A stretch of DNA of 64,000 nt, from contig CM040429.1 of assembly GCA_022702705.1 (NCBI GenBank), positions 10,262,038 through 10,326,037 on the forward strand. Reading direction: 5' to 3'. This DNA comes from Papilionanthe hookeriana x Papilionanthe teres (taxonomy: Eukaryota; Streptophyta; Magnoliopsida; Asparagales; Orchidaceae). The translations under genes and the position numbers were made by a program. Positions 1 to 11,800 of this stretch are shown here, one piece after another (the first letter of the stretch is position 1; every line of letters starts with the position of its first letter). Under the pieces are notes generated by a model. It was not told where the DNA came from and made no database searches. It saw nothing but the letters and a program-made list of their open reading frames with translations.

Positions 1-840
1 ATAATAAATTATCGTTCTCTTATATTGAATCTTCTGCCGCGCAATACCTCCAAATGTGTTCCCCATTTTTATTAAAAAAATCTAAAAAATCATTAAATTC
101 ATTAAATATATTATAATGTAAATAATAAATAAAATCGTAGCTAACTACACGTTAATGTTTAAAGCTTATTTTGCTACAAAATCAGAATTTATATAAACAT
201 TTTTTTTGTTGAATTATTAAATTTATGAATCATAATTAATTGATGTATAATTTTATTAGATAAAATAAAAATCGAGATTTACTAAATTTAACATTTAAAA
301 TTATTTTAAAAAATAAAAATTGAGATTATTAAAAATTTTAACATTTAAAATTATTTAAAAATAAAATGCAAATTATTAATTTTATGACTATGCAAAATTT
401 AATGTATAATTTCCCTTTTAAAATTTATATTATATTTAAGCTGAAAATAATTTAATAATTCATGACCCAATTATTCCTCACCACTTTGCTTTTTAGGGAG
501 GTTCTCAACTTCTCATACATACCACTCAAATCTTATGTATTTACATATCTAACACTTAAATTTTAAATTCTATTTATACACCAAATTTTTTTTTATGCAC
601 CAAAAATATATTCCATTTTTTAAACTTAAATTGTGTTACCTTTAGTCCGGCAAAAATAGTGGTGGAGTAATAAAATCAAAGAGTGATGAGTATTTAAATT
701 TAAAATTTTCATCTCCTTAAAATAAAATTTAAAATTATTATAAATACTATTATTAATTAAAAATATAGTTAATACTAAATTCATATTAGTTTTTTAATTT
801 ATTGAATAAATTTTTAGTGAAGTACATGATATTAAAGAAT
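1..840. other. AT-rich intergenic DNA, no gene seen
   Basis: Very AT-rich sequence with short poly-A and poly-T runs and no convincing coding signal on either strand. It includes one arm of the fold-back repeat family described at 5628-5850 (here about 513-590). The rest shows no recognisable feature. Confidence 0.6.
513..590 (+). repeat. Single arm of a fold-back (MITE-like) repeat family
   Basis: The stretch carries the family hallmark: CATACATACCAC, then CTTATGTATTTACATATCTA, then ACACTTAAA and a T-rich part ending near TATACACCA. It matches the left arms at 5628, 20220, 30187 and 32038. No opposite arm follows, so this is a fragment or an old decayed copy. Confidence 0.5.
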
Positions 841-988
841 TTAATAGGCCTCTCGTAGCCAGAGCACTTATTCTATCAAAACACCGAATGTAAAGTTGCG
901 TCCGAAGTCCAGTGTGCACTTGCCATGTGATAAGTGAGTCTCACTATAATACACTAGTTGAGTAGATTTTTTTCGAGGAGTGGGTTCA

Positions 989-1004
989 CTTGCCACGTGG
1001 CAAG
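989..1004. promoter_or_regulatory. 16-bp perfect palindrome containing a G-box
   Basis: CTTGCCACGTGGCAAG is a perfect palindrome with the G-box core CACGTG at its centre. G-boxes are bound by plant bZIP and bHLH factors. It is 0.85 kb upstream of the peroxidase ATG and lies in repeat-derived sequence, so any regulatory role is inference. Confidence 0.35.
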
Positions 1005-1061
1005 CTCCACCGGACTCCAATGCAAAATTTTTTCACATAACCGTACGCTGATTCCAGGAAA

Positions 1062-1568
1062 AATATTACATCCGGACTACGCACGTAGAGGTACGTGCGG
1101 AGCTCAATCCATGGGAGACACTTGGAAAATCCCGCAATAACGCGTAATAACACGGGAATAACACGAATGAATATTCTGTGTTACTCTGCAGTTAGCGGTG
1201 TTCTGGGCGGAATAAATCAAGGAATAACGCGGAATAACACGTGGAATATTCCTCATGTTATTCTCGTGTTATTCTGCGTTATTGTGGTGATATTGTAACA
1301 CCACCACAATAACACATCAATACTACACGGAATAACACGAGAATAACGTGGAATAACACGGAGGAATATTCTCGGTGTTACAATACTACCGCAATAACAC
1401 ATGAATAACACGGAATAACATGGAGGAATATTCATCGTGGGCGGAATAACAGGGAGAATATTTCTTTGTGTTATTCTCGTGTTATTGCACGTTATTGCAA
1501 AATTCTACGTGTCACCCATGAATTGGGCTCTGCACGTAGCTCTAAGTGAGCAGTCCAGATATAATTTT
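1062..1568. mobile_element. Fold-back element with a GAATAACACG-rich core upstream of the peroxidase gene
   Basis: Two inverted arms, about 1062-1145 and 1489-1568, pair imperfectly. The left arm reads TCCGGACTACGCACGTAG, then GAGCTCAATCCATGGG, then GCAATAACG. The right arm is its reverse complement in the same order. The core between them (1146-1488) is built of short repeats of GGAATAACACG and its complement CGTGTTATTC, with GGAATATTC palindromes. Inverted arms around a repetitive non-coding core fit a non-autonomous DNA transposon or fold-back element. No transposase is encoded, and the family and target duplication are not determined. It lies 280-790 bp upstream of the peroxidase start codon. 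Confidence 0.55.
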
Positions 1569-1847
1569 TTTCATACAATGAAAGACACGTAGCTCTACAT
1601 GTATAGTCCGGATATAATTTTTTTCACTGATTCCATCGTATGAAACGTTACGATAGTAAAACTGTTAAAAAAAAAAAAAGTTTAGGCCGTGGATATGCAA
1701 ATGCATATAGATGGGGTGGCATGCAAATGGCGGAATTGCGTGGCATGTGAATAGCCCTTCCTTTTATCTTCAATTCCGAACAACTCACAGAAGGAAAACG
1801 AAAACCAAACCAAAAAAAAAAAAATCTAGTTTCCTGTACATCTCCGG

Positions 1848-4800
1848 ATGACTTATTCGGTATACGCGGCGGCCTCCCCTGTCTTCACCGGCGGTATCTT
1901 CTCCGCCGTCGACGGTGTTAGAATAGGGGGCATACGGGCGGCTCCTTTGTTTCTGGGCTTGTCGGCGAAGTTCTCATCTGGTTTTGGGAGATCTCAGGTT
2001 CTCTCCTTGCGGAGCTCGAGGATTCCTGTGGGTTTCGTGACGGATGGGCAGCGTACGCCTGGCGTGGCTTTCGCTACCGCCGCCACGGAGAAGAGTGTTC
2101 ACAATTTCACGGTCAAGGTTGGAGCGTCTTCTCTCTTTTAACACGCACACGCACACGCACACGCACAATTGCTGTTTCGAAATATCACCGTGATCTTTTT
2201 GGTTTGCTTGGGTGAGAATTTTCTTTTCTTGTTCGCAACTTTAGGTCAGGGAATTCAGCTCAGGGCCTGCTGGTTTATTGATGTGAGAAATCGGATTTTG
2301 TGAAACGGTTAATACAATCGATTATGTAGTTTGGTTGGATTTACTTAGAAATTATCATTGATTCAACCCTAAGAGAACTTTCAAAATCTCTCAAATATGT
2401 TGATTTTATTTTGGGATTATAAAGTAACTGTCAATTTCTAAACCATGTTTTCTATTCACAAAACAACCAAATTATCCCTCAAAAGCGTTAGTTGAAAAAT
2501 AGATGTGAATCGACATTTTTAATTCCATTTCACTTAAATTTAACGGTTTGGTCCTCCTTCGCTATGAAAAACTTATTACGATTACTGAAACTATTGGTTC
2601 ATATGTGTGAATCACAGTTGGATTAATTTTCTTGCATCACTTTTGTTGTAATGGAGACACGGACTGAGTTATAAGGCTGCTTAAGCAAAGTAGAAAAATA
2701 AGCATGGAACAAGCGACAATTGACGATTTATCTATTAGATAATTTATTCTACTTCTTATCCACCCATTGTCTCCAACCTCATTTATGCATCATCAAAATT
2801 CCCCACCAAGCTTCTGTTGACCAAAAAATCATCGGCTATAAAAGCCATGTATATGTAAGGATTTTAGCTGAGAGCTTAGGATAAGTCCAAGAGATTCTGT
2901 GTTAACTTTAGTGAGTCAATTTTTGAAGAGTGAATCCCCACTTATGATATTTGTGCAAGTTTCCATGATTTTGAGTGAGTGAATCCTCGCTTCTTTCCCA
3001 ATAATAAAATCTCATCCTATCTACTTTCAATTCTTCTTTAATTTGAGTTACATCAATAACAATTATTATGGCTTTTGAAGCATTTTTCTTTTCTCTTGCA
3101 AAAGTTAAATTTCTTTGAAAGGGTACAAAATATATGTCTGCCGTGTATTTTTTACTTGATTTTTCTAGCGTTTCAGTGAGAAAAATGTATTTTATATGTA
3201 CTGTGCTTTTGGTGCAGGATATTGATGGCAATGATGTTTCACTTAACAAATTCAAGGGAAAGATTTTATTAATTGTTAATGTTGCTTCAAAATGGTAAAT
3301 TTTCTTCATGTGAAAGAATATTAGCTTGATGTATATTTATTCTCTCCTTTGAAGCTAATTTTTCCTACTGTTCTTGATATTTTTATATCCATATGACAGT
3401 GGGTTGACAACATCAAATTACACAGAACTTTCTCACCTTTACGAAAAATATAAGAGTCAAGGTACATATTCTTAATCTCAAGTGGAACCTTATTTATATT
3501 TTTCTTACATTTTTTTTTTCTATTTTAGAGGTTTTTTTTTTATTTTTTTCTATGTTGTTGATTTGCATCAGAAAGTTTGAATGTGCTGTTTTAAGATGAT
3601 TGAGATAATCACTAGAGTTGCATTCTTTTTTTAGTGCTAGTAAGTTTCTATTGTTTATTAGTCAAATAAATGAGATATAAAATAAAATGATATGAAAGCT
3701 TTTATGATAAAAATATTGACCAAAATATAAATATCCCCCCTTAACAAATTTCTTATAATTGATAGCTGAGCTGTTCTATCTTATAACTTATTCTTAACTT
3801 ATTTTCCTAAAACTTGCACGGTCCACAATTGTTAGTGTCATCTTTATATGGCCGGATGGGTGCCAATCAAATGATGGATAATTGTGTATTTTATTTCGAA
3901 TAATTGTGGAATTGTGAATCTTTTTTAGTGGCTCCATGCATTCTCAAGTTATTTGTTCTGTGAGGATGCATAAAATATTTTATTAAAAAGTTTCCTAAAA
4001 AATATCTCATGACTTAATGTGGAGTTAGCAATCCAGGATCAAATATAAAAACTGTAATGCCATTGAAATGCAATGAATAATAGTTGCGTATGATTTAATA
4101 TCTGGTATTGCATGCAATCCTTATGCAAACTGTATATTTGTATAGCATTTATCTTTTCTGTACCTCACTCTGTGTTTTATTGGTGGAGCTCTTTTTTGGA
4201 GGATTGGAATGAGTCCCAATAAGCGATCTACTTTAAAGTTTTATTCTTAAAATTTATTTGATTTCTAATCATTTTAACAAAGAGAGTTTTTCTTGTTTGA
4301 AGAAGTCATTGTTGTTTGATGATGGGGTTTTTTCTTGGAGATTTGGGTAATAGCTTCTATAGGTAATCTGGTATTGTTTGATTTGCAATGGCAAATCATA
4401 ATGCCACAATGAAGGGAATCATACATTTTTTTTTTAATGACAATTATGCACACATGGAAGAAAAAAATTATTGTGATAAAGAGAGAGCATTCCTAGTCTC
4501 AACAAATCAAACTAATCATTGATGTTTCATGATTGCTGAAGCGTGCTTTGAAGTGCTAAAATTAATTTGTAGGATTTTTTTTTTTTTTGGTAAAAGATTT
4601 TAATATTGTAACTATTAGAAATTGGTCGAATTTTAAGTATTATATTGCATTCTTTTGTATTCTATATTTTTAACTCAATACTTTATATTTTGTAATTGTT
4701 AATGAATGCATTAATAGTTTTATCTAATATATTTAGGCTTTGGTTAGTAAAAATGTCGTTTCGCTTTGCGCTTTACTCTTTGAAATAAAAATAAAGCCTT

Positions 4801-5854
4801 GCATATCATATTACACATTGCACTTTGATAACATTGATAATATGGGACTTTATTTTATGAAGTTAGATCATGAAATGCATGTGAAAGCTTACCAACATGA
4901 CTCATTGTTCCTTTCATGATTTTAAGAACAAAATAAACGTTTACTTGTTAATAAAGTTAGAGGACTTGATAGAAGCTAAACACATGAATAATTAAATTGA
5001 TTCTTTAATTTCAACTATCTTCATGGACTTGTAAAGACGTCTGATTGTAATACAACTATGGAATTTAGAGTGCCTACAGTGGGTAATTGCATATGCAATT
5101 GACCTCTTAGTTCTAAGCAGTTTTAGATTTCTTAACTAGTCTAAAGTAATTTTTTTAACTTACAACAATTTGCATCCTAATTTCATGTATCAAATGACAA
5201 TGGCTCAACCAATATACTCATTGTTTTCTAACCTAGAAGTCTTAGGCACCAATGTCAATTGACTTAGTTATGATGAATTTATGTAGTTTCATGTAGATTT
5301 AATATATTTACTTGATTTTATGCCCACCTTATTTTGTAATTGGCATTGTGTTCATCTGATATTTGTATCGGCCCTGAGCTCACCAAATGCAAGTATGAGA
5401 TAGTTTTTATTCTTAGAAAAATAACCTTCAACTTCAAGTGATCTCCATATGAATTGATCCATGAATCATAAAAGCTTACTAAAGGCCAAGAAAGTGTCCA
5501 GGGTTCTCCAACTCATTTTTTAGTTGCAATTTTATTGATCACGGAAACATCATGTGGATTGTTTTCTGGATAAACAAGGTGCGTGCCATTGGTTATTATT
5601 ACATAGGCACAATTGTTTTAGGAGGACTTACACACATGCCATTTAATTCCTATGTATTGATATATCTAGCTCCTAAACTTCAATTTTTACATATATGCCA
5701 CCTGCCGTATGCATGAAAAGATGTATTTTACTTTTTAAAACTTAAAATAGCGATGCTTTTATGTGATATGAAAGATTTTGGTGGTATAAAAGTAAAAAAG
5801 TAAAGTTTAGGTGTTAGATATGTAAATACATTGGGTGGTATGCATGTAAATTCC

Positions 5855-5888
<34 letters not shown>

Positions 5889-8800
5889 CCGTTACTATTC
5901 TTGATGTAAGGACGTATATGTACTTTTCGACTTGTTTCAAACAATGATGGCATCCATGAGCATTTTGTTGTAAGTGGAGGACTTGCAAGAAAACCTTTAT
6001 GCAAAATGACCTTTTACCAAACGTTGCAATGCCTGGTATATGCAAATTTATTTTCCTCTTCCCAGCTCCTTCGCCTCCCTCGTCCTCGCTGCCCTCGCTG
6101 TCCAGCTCTCCATCTTTGCTGTCGTGGCACGCAACGCCTTCCTTATAGTGTTTTCCTGCTGTTTAGCCGCCCAAAACAACAACCTGCTGCCACCCCATGT
6201 TGTTCTGCTGTTATGGCTGCTCCTAACCGTTGCCATCACTCATGCACAGTCCGGAAACCCCTTCCCTACCTTGTCGAGACCTCTCCGAGCCCTCTAATTG
6301 CAACCACCTAAACTGAGATTCGCCCTAGCTTGAGTTGTATGTCGTGCGTGCTGTATTTTCCTTTCAAGTATGTTGATTGCAACCATCTATTTGCTTCCGG
6401 TAATAATATTTGCTTTTCCTAATGTAGTTTGGATTAACTCCGATATCATTTGGTATCGGAGTTAGCATAATCCTAAGGTTTTCTAGCATCCTCCATAACC
6501 CAAAATTTTTCTTTCCAACCGCCAAATACTTTTTCCACTACCACATATCCCATAGACCTAATTCTTCCCTGCTGATTTTAAAAATCAACAACCTTAAACC
6601 AATTATTTTCACCCTCATTCACTTCCAAACTCTAAACCCTGGCCATGCCACTAAGGAGAGACGTGTCCAAGTCTACCCGGGAATAGTTACAACGAGAGAT
6701 CCGCCAACTTCAGCGGAGGCTTGCGGACATTGAGGATGAAATCCAATGGGAGATTACTGTCGATCGAGATCGGGAAATTCCAAGGCCAGAGACGAGAATC
6801 TGAATCCTTTTTATAGGGAGGACTTAAATGATGCAGAAGACCGGCTACGACACTTTGAAATCCAGTATCAGAGAAGGTCGGAAGAAGAGCCAACATGTGA
6901 AGAACAGGAGAATCTGAAGATGAAGCAGAAGATCCAACACTAGTTCCGACCAGCTATTATAGACAGAAGAGTCGGATTCTATCTTGAACAATGGAGAGAC
7001 CACTTCATCTAGTGACCACCACGTCTTACAGGCAGCACTCAATCTTAGGGTCTTACAGCCAGATTACACCCAGGGGAATATCCAAGCTGACCCCGTCAGA
7101 AGAAAAGCTGAGTTAGAATGGAGAAGAGTTGGAATCAATCTGCATCCTTAAGCCCGTTCCAACCAGGAAGTGTTGCAAGTGCCACAGATTTAGGTATTTT
7201 GAATCAGATTGCACAACAAGGGAGGTGATATATTTCATGAAGCAGGGCATTCTTGAACATTTGAGTAATTACACAATACACTGAAAACGATGAGGACACA
7301 AAGTAGGAGGACCAGCTTTTATTTGAAGAGATAAACAATGAACCTGAAGAAGATGCAAAATTCAAAGAAGATTCTTAATTTTTAGCCAACAAGGAAGATA
7401 CGCCATCGATTTTAGTTGATCCCAAGACAGAGAATCCAGTTGAGTTAATAATAGCTATCCTAGAAGATAATAACTCTGATGTAATGGGCATTCCGACAGA
7501 GTACAAGATTATGTTGCCTTGAGCTAACATTTTACAGGCATCGAGAGGAGCATTAATACAACCGGCCTTGGATGTCCAAAGGGGCATTGAGTTTGGGGAG
7601 TTGATATCATACACTGGACAATCCCGGATAAAAGAAAATCAGACATTGTAAATCCATGAACTCTTCCCTGAGTTGCCCCTGCTGAGGGAGGTCCCACATG
7701 TATGAGATGAGGCCCTTTTGTACTAGGTCTGGAAGATTACATGGAGTTATTCAAATATTAGATTCAGTTCATCATGATACCCATCATCAGATATCCAGAT
7801 AGGAGGGGGATGAACCCCATCTTGAAAATTTGTATTAGGAGCTTGATAGGGAAGACAATTTTTCAATGAGATCTAGGTCCTATTAGTGAATAATATGGCT
7901 CTTCTGAGTTATTGCTAGTGAGAGTGGTATAGCCTGCCACATATTTCACCCCAAAGTTGACTTTTTCTCACATATTGATTTACCACCTACATTTCGCCGA
8001 GTATGAGAAGTGGAAGAAGCAGTTTACAAATGGAATGGCTAGATAAGATTCGTGAGAATACTCGTCTATCTACAGTGCTATAAATTGTGCCAACAAAGGA
8101 CAAATACATATTCTACCAGAATATATTGTGGAATGACAACATCTACATGATCGACCTCAATATATCTGCTATCATCAATGTGACAAACTTGACTCCTGTC
8201 GGCCGCTTTTGAGAGGAGCTGCGATGAGCTCTTGAGATTTTAATTTAATGTATATATATGTGTATGTATTGATTTTTGAAAATAAAATTTTAGGTTTTAA
8301 AATATGAGAATGAGAAAGGACGAATCTCATTCGTTTAGCAGTTTGAATGAACGAGCGTAATATCGCGAGTAACGCGTCTATTCCGAAGAATAGGCACCCT
8401 ACTTGACAATATCGCTCGATCAAATAAACCACAAAATTCATGACATCCGTTCGGCTCGCGAACCTTTATGTGGACCGACAAATTCCCTATTTAATACAGA
8501 ACGAATTAAATAGGGTTTATATTATCTGGGTCTTTAAAACTCCCTATGATGCGAGCCCCATAGTTAATTACCCCTCAAACGACCGAAGTCACTTGAGAGA
8601 ACTCTCGATTTAGGTCTCGGGTTTCTATCTTCACGAAGTCAAAATGTAGGGTTTTCAACGAAATTTGGTAGTAGGAAATCCAATAGGTGAAAGGCACAAG
8701 GAGGAACAGTTATTTGTGGAGTCAAAGGAAGAAGGGTAGGGGATGTCACAGATCTCGAGGAGAACCTCGAGGACGTCCCAGACTATCCTATGGTTGGGCT

Positions 8801-11800
8801 TTGAATTTTGGAAAGAGATTTATTTTAATTTCAATCCTGCAAATTAATTATAGGAATTACGTTTGCATAATGTCCTGATTATGCAAACTACACCGAAAGA
8901 CAGGGAGGGCTTACGTCGTATCGGACGATAACCTCGGAAACACAAGCGAAGTTAGGGCTTATATCGCACGGGAGAGGTCGTACAAAGCTTAAAAGAACAG
9001 GTGAGGGTTTATGTCGCACTAGGCGTGACTACCTCGAAGTCCCAGGGCTATTGTTTAAACCAAGGAATGGTTTCTTGATGTCGACACGGGTTTTCTTGAA
9101 GAAGATGGCCATGTCGCCACCGTGCTCCAAGCTCCACGTCGTAGCAGGAATTGCAGTTTAGGTTTGAAGTCTTAAGTTAAAATGAGCATGCAAGTCGTTT
9201 ATTATTTTTTTATTTTTTTATTGCAAGTGAGTGTGTGCAATCGTGGCGATTATCAGTAAAAGCAAGATAGAACGGGAGCGTGCTTATAACGAACTAAACG
9301 ATGAAACATCGCTAAACGAGTATAAACATCTTGAGCGAGGAGAAAGTACGGAATGTAAAACATGTTAAGTAAGTATATGTGTCGAAAGTAAACGACTGCA
9401 GACATAGGAGAGTATGTCTTGAAAAGTAAACACGTATCGACGAGTATAACGATGAAGGAAAGTAAAGACTCGTCGCGGAGTACTCGTATGCTTTCCTTAT
9501 CCTCATGCATGATGTTATCCGTTTATTTTTTTATTTTTTCTTATTTCTGCAGATAGATTTGTACGATCTAAAAGAAGCGGGAGTAGAAGTAATAAGTGAA
9601 AACAACCTAATCTAGACGAAGTCTTATGGTATGTACGAAAAGAAAGAAAGTCCGAAAACTCAACGATGAAAATGAAGGAAAACGCGAGAAAGCGAGGAAA
9701 ATCACGGAAGAAAGCCAAGAAAGTCGGGAAAGAAAGAAAAGAAACGTTCGTGGAAAACTCGAGAAAAGTCACGAACGAAAACAAAACAAAGTCGTAGAAA
9801 ACTGCAAAATCACCGTGAGAAACCCACGAACGACCCGCTAAACTCATGGCGAACCATAAGAAAGCCATGCAGCCTCTGAAAGAAAGACCAGTAAGACGCG
9901 GTGGTGTTTCGAACTCGAGCTCGTCTTAATGTCCGGACTCGAGTGCTGACTACTCAGGCCGACTTCTACGCGAAGGTGCAGTCTAATCCGACTCGAATAG
10001 CCTGACACGTGGACCTTTATAAATTTTCACACATTTCATTTTTGGTTTGCATGCAAGTAAAAGTCGTAGGTAAGTAGGGTCATGTAGTAGTGGAGGTAAT
10101 TTTGTATTTTTCAAATATATGTATTTTTTTTGTTTTAAAACATTTCAGATCACGGGTTGATTACCCTAATGTGATGTAGGCTACGAACATTAGATCATGT
10201 GCAGTAGAAACCCCAGGAAGGTCGAACGGTTCCGTGATTCCCGCTCTACTCTCTACGGAGTCTGCGAGTCGGCGGCCCGTTCTATGATTCTCGTAATTTT
10301 TCTCGTTTTGCGAGTCTCATCAATGTCCCCACCGCACTTACAGGCGCTGGCTGATGGCCCATATATAACCCAAGGAGGTTATATATGCACACATACACGT
10401 CCCCATGTAGGTGTGTGCTTTGAGCTAAAACAAGGTGAAGCCAGGGACGAGAGGTCAGGAAAGGAGGACGGAAAGCGGCCACCTAACACGATTTCGAAAA
10501 GAAGTGAGTCGATTTCCAATAATCAGAAAACACGTAAGTCACCCTGGACTCCCGACCGACCTCAAATGTCCTGTAAAAAAGACCTAAAGGCACCTCGACA
10601 CTCTCGGAGAGGGTAAGGACTAGACTCCTAGGAACACACTCCTTTTCCCAAACAAAGATCGTAAAATCAAGAAAATAAAAAAAAGAAAGCCACCTGCTCG
10701 GGTCCCGAGCTTCGGACTACTAACACGAGGGCTATCACAAAAGTCCCGGACTTTGTTATTTCATTTATGTAAAATTTTAATTTCTTGCACACAACACAGG
10801 CCTTAAGCAAATAATGAAACAAAGGCCACACACCTATCAACATCAATTCAACAAACAATTGCCACAACTCATGCTTATATATCTCTTCATCAAACTTTGT
10901 CATTAAAATTTCAAGAAGTTTAATGGAAGCAAATAAAAGGTGATCTCAAATCCACCAAGGCTCTCGGCCAAGACAAGCACAAAGAGGAGGCCCACGGCCA
11001 AAGCCACAAACGGGGAGGCAACTAAAGCCCCCAACAAGCTCAAACTACCATCATGAAGCTCATGGCCCAACAAAAAGACAATAAGGTAAGGTTTCTCACA
11101 GTTCATCACACCACAAATGAGGCTCACGGCCAAGCCCCCAACAAGCCACTCATACTAGCTCAAATTCATCACAAATGCATAGGAGTAAATTCATTAAATA
11201 GTCAAATGATTCAGCCCCTCTCTAGCCCACAAGAAGCACAAACCCAAGCCACCTGCAGACTCCAAACAAGGGTGCAGCCAGGCCACCACAAAGCCCTCCA
11301 AATTCAAGCCCAAACGCATTATAGATCAAGTCCAACACACAGCCCAACAAGCCTCAACAAACGCCCCAGTATAGATCAACTCAGGGGAATTCCAGGGACC
11401 AAAACCGAGGCGACGACAGTGGGTCTAAACAACCCCAAAACCGAGAGAAAGAAAAAAAAAAACAGCGAGGACTCAAAATAGTCCGGAGAAAACGACGAAG
11501 GGGTTCACCCCAATAACTTCAAAAGAACCAAAACCCAGCTATAGTGAGAGGCTAAAGACGATTTAAAACCGAAAAATATAGCAGGATGGGGGCAAATCAG
11601 CCCAAATTTTGAATCAAAACAGAGAGGCAGCAAGGAGTTTAAAAACCGAGAAAATAAAGCCACCGAGAGCAGCCCCGAACTTCTTTTTTAACATGAAACA
11701 AGATTTACTTTCAATCAGGCTCACGATGAGCCCAGATAAGACTTAAAATATAGCTAAACATGAAGCCTAAATAAGCATTTTCATACATTCAACATATCCA

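Noticed and set aside
1146..1488. CRISPR-like or satellite array of GAATAACACG
   Set aside because: The words are irregularly spaced, occur in both orientations and lie between inverted arms, so it is the core of a fold-back element.
5856..5887. Gly-rich protein from the poly-C run
   Set aside because: The frames at 5728-6045 on the - strand are open only because the homopolymer encodes Gly; no other support.
6006..6311. 101-residue + strand frame and its overlapping companions
   Set aside because: It lies in the terminal repeat of the degenerate element and is C/T-rich. The matching copy at 13736-14117 does not conserve the protein.
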